Part shown: piece after piece, positions 28,248 to 36,122 of the stretch
Numbering within the stretch: position 1 is the first letter of the stretch
How the letters are laid out: every line of letters begins with the position of its first letter
Source of the DNA: Roseobacter sp. CCS2
GTDB taxonomy: Bacteria > Pseudomonadota > Alphaproteobacteria > Rhodobacterales > Rhodobacteraceae
NCBI RefSeq assembly: GCF_000169435.1
Contig: NZ_AAYB01000009.1
Location: forward strand, 1-64,000
Length of the DNA: 64,000 nucleotides
Direction of reading: 5' to 3'
Position numbers and translations under genes: made by a program
The notes under the pieces: generated by a model
The model's input: the letters and a program-made list of their open reading frames with translations, nothing else
Told to the model about the DNA's origin: nothing
Database searches by the model: none

Positions 28248-29440
28248 TGACAAACTTTGCGGCCACCAAGGACCTGTTTCATCTGCCTGAAGGCATGATC
28301 TATCTTGATGGTAATTCTTTGGGTCCTTTGCCCAAAGCGACCGAAGCGCGCGTCGCCCGCACGATCACCGCTGAATGGGGTGAAAAAGTGATTACGGGCT
28401 GGAACCGTGCAGGCTGGATGGCGCAACCGACCGCACTGGGTGACCGCATCGGGCGGCTGATTAGGGCTGAACCGGGCCATGTTGTGTTGGGCGATACACT
28501 GTCCATCAAGGTCTATCAGGCGCTGGCGGCGGCCATTGATCTGGTGCCGGATCGTAAGGTGATCCTGACCGATAGCGGCAATTTCCCGTCGGATATTTAT
28601 ATGGCCGAAGGGTTGATCAAATCGCTGGGGCGCGGGCATGAATTGCGCGTGGTCGCCCCCGAGGATGTAGAAAACCATATCAACGATGATCTGGCGGTCC
28701 TGATGCTGACACAGGTAGATTATCGCACCGGGCGTTTGCACGACATGAAGGCGCTGACGGCGCAGGCGCAGGCGGTTGGCGCGGTCACCTGTTGGGATCT
28801 GGCGCATACTGCCGGGGCAATGGCGGTTGATCTGCAAGGCTGCAACGCAGATTTCGCGGTGGGCTGTACGTATAAATACCTTAACGCGGGGCCCGGTGCG
28901 CCAGCGTTCATCTATGTTTCACCGCGCCATATCGACAACTGCCAACCTGCCTTGTCAGGATGGCTGGGACATGCAGCGCCTTTCGCATTCGACCTTGACT
29001 ATCGGCCCGGGACGGGGATTGAGCGGATGCGCGTTGGCACGCCGTCAGTTTTGCAAATGGCGGCACTCGATGCGTCGCTTGATATCTGGGACACCGTCGA
29101 TATGGACACATTGCGCGCTGCTTCTATCGCGTTGACCGAACAGTTTATCGCTGGCATCGAAGCCGCTTGCCCGCACCTGACCCTCGCAAGCCCACGCAAT
29201 CCACAGCAACGCGGCAGTCAGGTGTCTTTTGCGTTTGCGGATGGCTATGCCGCAATGCAGGCTTGTATCGCGCGCAATGTGGTTGGCGATTTCCGTGCGC
29301 CCAATATCATGCGCTTTGGGTTTTGTCCCCTGTTCATTGATGCAGGCGACGTGGATGTCGCCATTGATGTGATTGCCGATGTGATGGGTCAAAGGCTGTG
29401 GGATGATCCCACTTACAAACAGGTCGCGCGGGTAACTTAG
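28247..29440 (+). CDS. kynU: Kynureninase
   Basis: 397-residue PLP enzyme splitting kynurenine into anthranilate and alanine. The N-terminus has the substrate loop IYLDGNSLGPLPKA; TDSGNFPSDIYMAEG is near the cofactor; WDLAHTAGAMAVDL holds the Asp to the pyridine nitrogen; and the Schiff-base Lys is in GCTYKYLNAGPGAPAF. All match kynureninase rather than cysteine desulfurases. No kynA or kynB lies in the window, so other pathway genes must be elsewhere. It overlaps the yihY remnant tail-to-tail by 4 bp. Confidence 0.96.
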   Translation: MTNFAATKDLFHLPEGMIYLDGNSLGPLPKATEARVARTITAEWGEKVITGWNRAGWMAQPTALGDRIGRLIRAEPGHVVLGDTLSIKVYQALAAAIDLVPDRKVILTDSGNFPSDIYMAEGLIKSLGRGHELRVVAPEDVENHINDDLAVLMLTQVDYRTGRLHDMKALTAQAQAVGAVTCWDLAHTAGAMAVDLQGCNADFAVGCTYKYLNAGPGAPAFIYVSPRHIDNCQPALSGWLGHAAPFAFDLDYRPGTGIERMRVGTPSVLQMAALDASLDIWDTVDMDTLRAASIALTEQFIAGIEAACPHLTLASPRNPQQRGSQVSFAFADGYAAMQACIARNVVGDFRAPNIMRFGFCPLFIDAGDVDVAIDVIADVMGQRLWDDPTYKQVARVT

Positions 29441-30288
29441 ATGAATGTCGTGTCTTCGGCTTCGGGTGGGGTTTCATAGCCATGCACCTCAACGTTCAGC
29501 GCGGCCCCCAGCAATATCAGATACGCGCTGACATAAAGCCACAGCAGCAAACCGATGACCGCACCAATAGACCCGTAAACCTCGTTATAGCTGGCGAAAT
29601 TCGTCAGGTAATATGATAAGCCAGCCGAGGCCGCGACCCATAGCACCACGACAGCAAAGGCCCCTACGGTGATCCACCGCCCCCTGCTGCCGATGCGTGC
29701 AGGACCAAAGCGATACAGCAGGCTAAGGCCGGTCATCAGGACACCCAAGGCAACCAGCCAACGGATGCCTTCCAACAACCAAGCAGTTGAATTGGCAACC
29801 GGAATGAAAGCCAAACCAATCGGCACGATCACAACAACGGTCAACGCGACAATCGCCAGACTGACCAAAGCCACCGTCAGCATCAACGCCACGGCCATCT
29901 GCCAGATCCCGTTACGCATCCGCTGCCCGGCAATTGCATTTAGCCCACCGATAAGGGCCCCAACCCCGGCCCGACAAGACCACAGCGCCAGCGCGATTGA
30001 CACACCCGTCGCCCACCCAGCGCATCAGCCGGTGCCGCGACAAGCGAAAGACTTGGCTCGCGATCAGATTGTAGGCATCGGGGGGATATATCTTCCATCA
30101 AGGCACTGCTCGGCGATAACAACGGGATCAGCGATCAACCCAAAGATCGCAATAACCGCCGCAATGCCCGGAAAAATCCCGAACATGCCAAAGAACGCGA
30201 CACCAGCCGCGATCAGGCCAAGGTGCTTTTCCCCCGCAGTTGTCCATACCGCGACCAAGACACGCCAAACCTTTAGAATTGTCGCCAC
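29437..30288 (-). pseudogene. YihY/BrkB-family inner-membrane protein, broken by several frameshifts
   Basis: The family's N-terminal part is intact from GTG 30288 (GLIAAGVAFFGMFGIFPGIAAVIAIFGLIADPVVIAEQ), and the long C-terminal part is intact from about 30010 to 29437 (SIALALWSCRAGVGALIGGLNAIAGQ and five later helices). The roughly 120 bp between them can only be read by switching frames about four times: ALMEDI, DAYNLIASQ, VAAPADALG and WATGV each lie in different frames near 30104, 30090, 30030 and 30015. One switch is at a run of six C. Either true decay or a cluster of base-call errors. Intact members are membrane proteins of unclear function once annotated as ribonuclease BN. Confidence 0.85.
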
Positions 30289-30489
30289 GCTTTTGACCGC
30301 CCACCATTTTTCCGCTTTCTGCGGTTTAACCTAGGGCAAAGAACCCGCAATCGCCACTTTTCTTGGCAAGGCACTGTTGCAACCTTCGGCATTTGACCGC
30401 TTCGGTTGCAGAAATGTGTCGCGTCGGGGGCTTACACGCGCTAGGATTTCATAAAACAGGGGCAAACCCTGAAACCAGAGGCAGATGCA

Positions 30490-31131
30490 GTGAACACCCT
30501 GACCGCACATACCAACACGCTGGCAGAGCGTGTCTTGGCCAAAGAGAGCGACCGCATGTTGGTGGCGATAACCGGCGCGCCAGGCTGTGGAAAATCCACC
30601 CTGGCCAGCGAACTGGCCCGCCGTTTGAATGCCCAAGGACGCAAGGCGATTGTGGTCCCGATGGACGGGTTTCACCTTGATAACATGATCTTGGAAGCGC
30701 GCGGTTTGCGCCCCCGTAAAGGCGCGCCTGAAACCTTTGATGCACCCGGCTTTCTGCGTTTGATCCATGCGTTGAAAACAGGGGAAGAGGTGTTTGCCCC
30801 CTCTTTTGACCGGACCCGTGATCTGGCGATTGCGGGGTCGGTTGCGGTGCCTGCGGCGACCAAAGTGGTGATTGTCGAAGGCAATTACCTGATGTTTGAT
30901 GAACCCCCTTGGTCCGCACTTGCCGGCCTTTGGGACCTGTCTGTGCGTGTGAATGTCCCGATGCCGGAACTGCGCGCCCGGTTAATCCACCGCTGGCTAA
31001 GCCTGAATTATTCCTCTGCTGTTGCGACCCGCCGTGCCGAAGGCAACGATATCCCCAATGCGCAACGGGTCATCGACCGCGCCTTGCCCTGCGACGTTGA
31101 TCTGAATGGCGAACCGGCCCGAAGCAGCTAG
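30490..31131 (+). CDS. Small-molecule kinase of the uridine/pantothenate kinase-like P-loop family
   Basis: 213 residues from GTG 30490. Walker A GAPGCGKSTLASEL near residue 30, then VVPMDGFHLDNMILEARGLRPRKGAPETFD, which is the substrate-side motif of the uridine kinase/phosphoribulokinase/pantothenate kinase group, and IVEGNYLMFDEPPW. Close relatives in Alphaproteobacteria are called nucleoside kinases or fructose kinases of the Frc system, but no sugar transporter accompanies it, so the substrate is open. The 201-bp gap before it contains an inverted repeat TGCAACC/GGTTGCA (30378-30410). It ends 4 bp into the convergent dctM-like gene. Confidence 0.82.
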   Translation: MNTLTAHTNTLAERVLAKESDRMLVAITGAPGCGKSTLASELARRLNAQGRKAIVVPMDGFHLDNMILEARGLRPRKGAPETFDAPGFLRLIHALKTGEEVFAPSFDRTRDLAIAGSVAVPAATKVVIVEGNYLMFDEPPWSALAGLWDLSVRVNVPMPELRARLIHRWLSLNYSSAVATRRAEGNDIPNAQRVIDRALPCDVDLNGEPARSS

Positions 31132-32438
31132 ACGAAGACCAGCGTGATTGCCGGGAACATCAGCAAGATGAAAACGCGCACAACGTCTGAGCCCACAAAA
31201 AACAGTACTGATTTATAGGTCGCTGTCATCGGCGTTTCTTTGTCCATGCTGTTGATGATGAACAGGTTCATGCCCACCGGCGGCGTGATCAAGCCCACCT
31301 CAACCACGATCAGCACCATGATCCCGAACCAGATCGCCAGTTCTTCCGTGGTCATTCCAAAATCAAGGCCGGATATCACCGGCCAGAAGATCGGCACAGT
31401 CAGCAGGATCATCGACAAGCTGTCCATCAGGCAGCCAAGGATCAGGTAAAACACAAGGATCAGCACCATGACCATCCATGGGCTGAACCCTTGCATGGTC
31501 ACCCACGCGGAGAGTTCTTGTGGCACTTGCGTCAGCGCAAGGAACCCGTTGTAAAACCCTGCCCCCAACACGATGAAAAAGATCATGCCAGTGCCTGTCG
31601 CGGTCTCAGTTATGCTTTGACGAAAGACTTGCCAATTGAGTGACCCAGAGAAAAGCGCGATCAGGCCAGTGCCCATCGCACCGACAGCGGCCCCTTCGGT
31701 TGGTGTGAACCAACCGTTGTAAATGCCGCCCACAACCAGCCCGAAGACGATCAGCACGGGCCAGACGGCACCCAGCGCCTTGATGCGTTCAGCATGGGGC
31801 ATGCGCGCTCGCGTGCCTGCTTGGTCTGGGTAAAGGCGCACGTAGATGGCGATTGTTAGCATGTAACCAAGGGCGGCAAGGATACCGGGGATGAACGCAG
31901 CAGCAAAGAGTTTCGCGATATTTTGTTCGGTCAGGATGGCGTAGATCACCAAGATTACCGAAGGCGGGATCAGGATGCCCAATGTGCCCCCCGCTGCAAG
32001 CGTCGCCGTCGAGAACCCGCCGGAATAGCCGTATCTGCGCAGTTCCGGCAGGGCAACCTTGCTCATGGTGGCCGCAGTTGCCAGCGACGACCCGCAGATG
32101 GCCCCGAACCCCGCGCACGCACCCACGGATGCCATCGCCATGCCACCTTTGCGGTGGCCCAGCCATGCCTCTGCCGCTTTGAACAGGGACCGCGACATGC
32201 CGGAATAGGTCGCAAATTGTCCCATGAGCAAGAACATCGGAATGATGGATAGATTATAGCTTGAGAAGGTTGAAAACACCTCGGACTTTAGCCGCGCCAT
32301 AAAGACGGTTGTGCCGTCCGTTGCCAGCCATAGCCCGCCAATCCCGCAAAGCAGCATGGCAAGCCCGATAGGTGCGCGCAGGAAGATCAGCAGCAAAAGG
32401 ACGGGAAACGACAGATAGCCCAGCGCAAGATCAGTCAT
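31128..32438 (-). CDS. TRAP transporter large permease (DctM type)
   Basis: 436 residues from ATG 32438 with about 12 hydrophobic segments. Typical DctM features: FLRAPIGLAMLLCGIGGLW near the N-terminus, the conserved CGSSLATAATMSKVALPELRRYGYS, and GTLGILIPPSVILVIYAI. It drives sodium-coupled uptake of an organic acid delivered by the binding protein. ATG overlaps the dctQ stop by 4 bp. Confidence 0.95.
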   Translation of the reverse strand: MTDLALGYLSFPVLLLLIFLRAPIGLAMLLCGIGGLWLATDGTTVFMARLKSEVFSTFSSYNLSIIPMFLLMGQFATYSGMSRSLFKAAEAWLGHRKGGMAMASVGACAGFGAICGSSLATAATMSKVALPELRRYGYSGGFSTATLAAGGTLGILIPPSVILVIYAILTEQNIAKLFAAAFIPGILAALGYMLTIAIYVRLYPDQAGTRARMPHAERIKALGAVWPVLIVFGLVVGGIYNGWFTPTEGAAVGAMGTGLIALFSGSLNWQVFRQSITETATGTGMIFFIVLGAGFYNGFLALTQVPQELSAWVTMQGFSPWMVMVLILVFYLILGCLMDSLSMILLTVPIFWPVISGLDFGMTTEELAIWFGIMVLIVVEVGLITPPVGMNLFIINSMDKETPMTATYKSVLFFVGSDVVRVFILLMFPAITLVFV

Positions 32439-32974
32439 AGGATACGCTGACCTGTCAGGCGCATGGCAGCACAATAGATGCTGACGATGCTGGCTGTGAT
32501 CGCCGCGATCAGGCTGGCGGCATAAGCCCACCAGATCGGAAATTGGATCAGATAGGTTGTCTCGCCATAGCGCATTTTATCCTGCATGCCGACAAACAGC
32601 CGCCATGTGATCAGCACGATGATCGCGGCCATCACCACACTCCAAAATTTACCCAAGGCGCGGTCTGCCTTGTTACCCATGCCTTTGGAAAAGACGTCAA
32701 CCTTGGCATGCGCACCGCTGAGTTGCGTCAGTGGCAGGAACGCGAAAATGGCAAAGGCAACCCCCGCTTCAACCAGTTCAAAATCACCCAGGATAGGACC
32801 GACACCAAGGTCGATCAGCCAATCCCCAAGGCTGCGTAGCGCACCGGAATAAGCAAGATCGCTCAGTTCACGCCCACTGACACTTACACAAACCATAAGC
32901 ACCAAAAGACAAAGCACGCCCCCCCCGAGCAATGCCATGACGTGCGCAAGTTTCTGGATCGCGGTGTGCAGCAC
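32435..32974 (-). CDS. TRAP transporter small permease (DctQ type)
   Basis: 179 residues from GTG 32974, with four membrane helices (for example VMALLGGGVLCLLVLMVCVSV and FWSVVMAAIIVLITWRLF) and the DctQ segment GAHAKVDVFSKGMGNKADR. It forms the membrane complex with the large permease. It lies 9 bp downstream of the binding-protein gene. An N-terminal extension of the second helix region (about 40 residues, LGDWLIDLGVGPILGDFEL) makes it slightly longer than minimal DctQ proteins. Confidence 0.9.
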   Translation of the reverse strand: MLHTAIQKLAHVMALLGGGVLCLLVLMVCVSVSGRELSDLAYSGALRSLGDWLIDLGVGPILGDFELVEAGVAFAIFAFLPLTQLSGAHAKVDVFSKGMGNKADRALGKFWSVVMAAIIVLITWRLFVGMQDKMRYGETTYLIQFPIWWAYAASLIAAITASIVSIYCAAMRLTGQRIL

Positions 32975-32983
32975 GTCCTTGCC

Positions 32984-34015
32984 CTAGTTGCCTGTGTTGT
33001 TCGCGGCGATCAAGGCCACGGCATCATCGTAAATGCCCTGCCCGTCCAGGCCCGCCGCCGTCGCTTCGGCAATCCAATTGTCGATTGTCGGCTGGCCTGC
33101 CGTGCGCCACGCAGCAACTTTGGTCTTATCAAGCGTAATAATGTTGTTGCCCGCCTCGTCGGCCAAGGCCCGGCCCGGCGCATCGTATTCCTGCATCGTA
33201 CGTCCTGCAAAAGCCGAGAATTCGAGGCCGGAATTCGCGTCGATCACAGCCTGCAAATCAGCCGGCAACGCATCATAGGCGTCGTGATTCATCGCCATGA
33301 TGAAGGCAAGCGTGTAAAGTGCATCACCGGGAAATTCAGTGTGATGGCTGACCAACTCCTGCACTTTGAGCGCTGGAACGACCTCCCAAGGGATCACCGC
33401 GCCATCAATGACCCCGCGTGACAAAGATTCAGGCACGGCTGGGACTGGCATGCCAACCGCCGTCGCGCCCAATTGTGTAAAAAGCGTCGTCGTTGTCCGT
33501 GTTGGCGCACGTAGTTTCAACCCGCGCAGATCTGCGATATCTATGATCGGTCTGTTGGCATGGATCACGCCGGGGCCATGCACCCAAAGGCCCAGCGGTT
33601 TGAAATCAGCAAAATCCGTGTCAAACATGCGCGCTTCGGCCAATTCCCAGAACGCACGCGAGGTCGCTTCGGCATCGGGTGAAATGAACGGCAACTCAAA
33701 CACTTCCAACTGCGGGAAACGGCCCGGTGTATACCCAGCGACGGTCCAGACGATATCGGCCACACCGTCGATTGCCTGATCAATCAGTTGCGGCGGCGTG
33801 CCGCCCAGCTGCATGGAAGGGAACCGGTCGATCTTGATCCGGCCATTGCTGTCCGCCTCTACGTTGTTGGCCCAGACATCAAGGATATGTGCTGGCACAT
33901 TGGCTTGCGCCGGCAGGAACTGATGCAGGCGCAAGGTCACCTCTTGGGCCAGTGCAGCCGTCGAAAAGCTGACAGCGACAACGGCGCCCAGCAAGACGCG
34001 GCGGGTGAGTGTCAT
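32984..34015 (-). CDS. TRAP transporter substrate-binding protein (DctP family)
   Basis: 343 residues with signal peptide MTLTRRVLLGAVVAVSFSTAALA. The mature protein starts with VTLRLHQFLPAQANVP and has QLGGTPPQLIDQAIDGVADIVWTV, then the ligand-arginine region LKLRAPTRTTTTLF (the Arg that pairs with the substrate carboxylate), and GMPVPAVPESLSRGVIDGAVIPWE. It binds an organic acid; the identity is unknown. An FAH-family hydrolase gene lies upstream in the same direction, hinting at a 2-oxo-acid or aromatic-derived substrate. Confidence 0.94.
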   Translation of the reverse strand: MTLTRRVLLGAVVAVSFSTAALAQEVTLRLHQFLPAQANVPAHILDVWANNVEADSNGRIKIDRFPSMQLGGTPPQLIDQAIDGVADIVWTVAGYTPGRFPQLEVFELPFISPDAEATSRAFWELAEARMFDTDFADFKPLGLWVHGPGVIHANRPIIDIADLRGLKLRAPTRTTTTLFTQLGATAVGMPVPAVPESLSRGVIDGAVIPWEVVPALKVQELVSHHTEFPGDALYTLAFIMAMNHDAYDALPADLQAVIDANSGLEFSAFAGRTMQEYDAPGRALADEAGNNIITLDKTKVAAWRTAGQPTIDNWIAEATAAGLDGQGIYDDAVALIAANNTGN

Positions 34016-34052
34016 GATCTTTCTCCATAAGGCAAAAATTCAACAGCATCTT

Positions 34053-34069
34053 CGGCGGAAACCCCGCCG
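34053..34069. repeat. Small GC-rich hairpin between the FAH-family gene and dctP
   Basis: Arms CGGCGG and CCGCCG around AAACC in the 71-bp gap. It could limit read-through or protect message ends between the hydrolase and the binding-protein gene. The neighbouring bases on the minus strand (TGTAGCGGCGGGG) faintly recall the GC-rich palindrome at 21282, but the outer GTAAGG arm is absent. Confidence 0.4.
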
Positions 34070-34086
34070 CTACAAGGCGTATTCAA

Positions 34087-34773
34087 TCAGATGATCGTCG
34101 TCTCAACTGCGGCGAAATCGCCAATTGTGCCGCGTAATACGTCACCTTTTGCCACAGCGCCAACGCCTGCGGGCGTGCCTGTCATGATCAGATCACCGGG
34201 ATGCAGGGTGTAAAGCGTTGAAAGGTCGGTAATAACCTCTGGGATCGACCAGACCATATCGGACAGTTTGGCCTGTTGGCGGGTTTCGCCGTTTACGTCC
34301 AGTTTGATCGCCAGATGTCCGATATCTGCGGTATCCGCCTTTGGCGTCAGCGGTGCGATAATCGCGGCGTTGTCAAAGTCCTTGCCGGTATCCCAAGGAC
34401 GACGCTTTTCTTTGGCCGCCGCCTGAAGATCGCGGCGCGTCATATCCAAACCGCAGCCATAGCCAAAGACCACATTCATGGCGTCCGCCTTGGCGATGTT
34501 TTTTGCTGTTTCGCTGATAGCAACAACCAACTCCATCTCGTGATGCAGGTCTTGCGTCCGGGGCGGGTATGGCATGTTTTGGCCTGAAAGCAGCACCGCA
34601 TGCGCGGATTTGGTAAAATAGAACGGCGCTTCACGGTCAACCTCGTGGCCCATTTCAGCCGCGTGATCGGCATAGTTGCGGCCTACGCAAAAGATACGTC
34701 CAACGGGAAAACTGCCGCCCCCTTGCACAGGAATGACGGGTGTTGGACGTGGTGGGAAAATCGTGTCTGTCAT
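34087..34773 (-). CDS. Fumarylacetoacetate hydrolase family protein (acylpyruvate/fumarylpyruvate hydrolase-like)
   Basis: 228 residues from ATG 34773. FAH-fold signatures: FCVGRNYADHAAEMG, metal ligands in HHEMELVVAI (Glu-x-Glu) and GYGCGLDMTRRDLQ (Asp), and DLIMTGTPAGVGAV near the C-terminus. Compact single-domain members hydrolyse fumarylpyruvate or acylpyruvates from gentisate-type aromatic degradation, or decarboxylate oxaloacetate. It is the first gene of the FAH-dctPQM run, so the transporter may import its substrate or a precursor. Confidence 0.88.
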   Translation of the reverse strand: MTDTIFPPRPTPVIPVQGGGSFPVGRIFCVGRNYADHAAEMGHEVDREAPFYFTKSAHAVLLSGQNMPYPPRTQDLHHEMELVVAISETAKNIAKADAMNVVFGYGCGLDMTRRDLQAAAKEKRRPWDTGKDFDNAAIIAPLTPKADTADIGHLAIKLDVNGETRQQAKLSDMVWSIPEVITDLSTLYTLHPGDLIMTGTPAGVGAVAKGDVLRGTIGDFAAVETTII

Positions 34774-34890
34774 GGTTCTCTCTACGCGTTGCGTTGAAGT
34801 GGGCGTGGCCATAGCATATCTGATACCAACGCGATAACCTCGCGATATCTGTGGGGCAAGTCCCATTGATGGCTAGGAGCCTGAACCCGC

Positions 34891-35520
34891 GTGACAATGC
34901 ACACAACGCCACTTGACGATCTGATCGCCTGCCCGCAGTGCGACACGCTGCATGTGGCAAGCGCGTTGCCGGACAATGTGCGCGCGCATTGCCAGCAATG
35001 CGGGATCGTTTTGGTAACGTCACAACCGGCGGCAATGGCCCGTATCCTTAGCCTTGCCCTGACCGCCTTTATCATGATGATCGCTGCTGTCAGTTTCCCG
35101 TTTTTGACGCTGGATGCAGGTGGGTTGCGCAACGCAACCTCGGTGATTGATGCGGTATTGGCGTTCAACGATGGCTATGCCTTTCCGCTGGCCGTTGCGG
35201 TTGCCTTCTTTATCGTGGTCATCCCGCTCATGCGACTTAGCGCGCTGATCTATGCCCTTGGTCCGCTGGTGCGCGAGCAAAAACCGCGACGGGGCGCGCG
35301 CAAGGCCTTTGCCTTGGCCGAACGCTTACGACCCTGGAGCATGGCAGAAATTTTTGTCGTAGGCGTGACCGTCGCCTTGATTAAGGTGGCAGGTCTTGCC
35401 GCCGTCACAATTGGCCCTGCATTCTGGGCCTTCGCAGGGGTGGTTGTGATTACCGTCCTCAAAGATCAACTTATTTGCAGGTATTCAATTTGGGAAGCGC
35501 TGGACAAAGCCACAAACTGA
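34891..35520 (+). CDS. pqiA: Paraquat-inducible protein A, first half-protein
   Basis: 209 residues from GTG 34891 (an ATG at 34897 is an alternative). The N-terminal zinc-ribbon-like CxxC pair is CPQC and CQQC, followed by about four membrane helices of the PqiA domain (ILSLALTAFIMMIAAVSFPFL, with the periplasmic loop TSVIDAVLAFNDG). In E. coli PqiA both halves are one polypeptide; here they are two genes. The Pqi system connects inner and outer membranes for lipid transport and responds to stress. Confidence 0.92.
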   Translation: MTMHTTPLDDLIACPQCDTLHVASALPDNVRAHCQQCGIVLVTSQPAAMARILSLALTAFIMMIAAVSFPFLTLDAGGLRNATSVIDAVLAFNDGYAFPLAVAVAFFIVVIPLMRLSALIYALGPLVREQKPRRGARKAFALAERLRPWSMAEIFVVGVTVALIKVAGLAAVTIGPAFWAFAGVVVITVLKDQLICRYSIWEALDKATN

Positions 35521-36122
35521 TCACAGCGCGCGACGCCGGACTGGTGGCCTGTCAGCAATGCGGACAGGTGCATGCCATGGGTGCACAGGTCTGCAAACGG
35601 TGTGAAGGGCGGCTGCAAAGCCGTGATACTGAAAGCCTGCAAAAGGTTTGGGCATGGCTGATTGCGGGGATAATCGCCTATATTCCAGCCAATATCTATC
35701 CGATGCTGCTAACCTCAACCTTGGTGGAACGGTCGGAAAGCACGATCATCGGCGGCGTGGTCGAGTTGTTCGAACACGGCTCTTGGGGGATTGCGACCAT
35801 CGTTTTTGCGGCCTCGGTGATGATCCCGGTGGGGAAGTTCGTGGCCATCATCTATCTGGCGATCAGTGTGCAACGGCGATCCAATGCAAACCAACACGAG
35901 CGGCACAAGGCCTATGAGGTCGTTGAATTCATTGGACGCTGGTCCATGATCGACGTCTTTGTCGTTGCAATCCTGTCGGCACTGGTGCAACTCGATACTA
36001 TTGCAACAGTGAACCCCGGCATTGCGGCTGTCAGCTTTGCTTTGTCGGTAATTTTTACCATGCTATCGGCGCAAGCCTTTGACTCCCGTTTGATTTGGGA
36101 TGCAGCCAGGACCCAAGAATGA
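35475..36122 (+). CDS. pqiA: Paraquat-inducible protein A, second half-protein
   Basis: About 200-215 residues. Start uncertain: the frame has TTG at 35475 and TTG at 35490 (preceded by a weak GCAGG), both inside the end of the first pqiA gene, so translation is coupled. It repeats the PqiA architecture: CQQCGQVHAMGAQVCKRCEG zinc ribbon, then IAYIPANIYPMLLTSTLVERSESTIIGGVVELFEHGSWGIA. Ends with an ATGA overlap onto pqiB. Confidence 0.9.
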   Translation: MQVFNLGSAGQSHKLITARDAGLVACQQCGQVHAMGAQVCKRCEGRLQSRDTESLQKVWAWLIAGIIAYIPANIYPMLLTSTLVERSESTIIGGVVELFEHGSWGIATIVFAASVMIPVGKFVAIIYLAISVQRRSNANQHERHKAYEVVEFIGRWSMIDVFVVAILSALVQLDTIATVNPGIAAVSFALSVIFTMLSAQAFDSRLIWDAARTQE

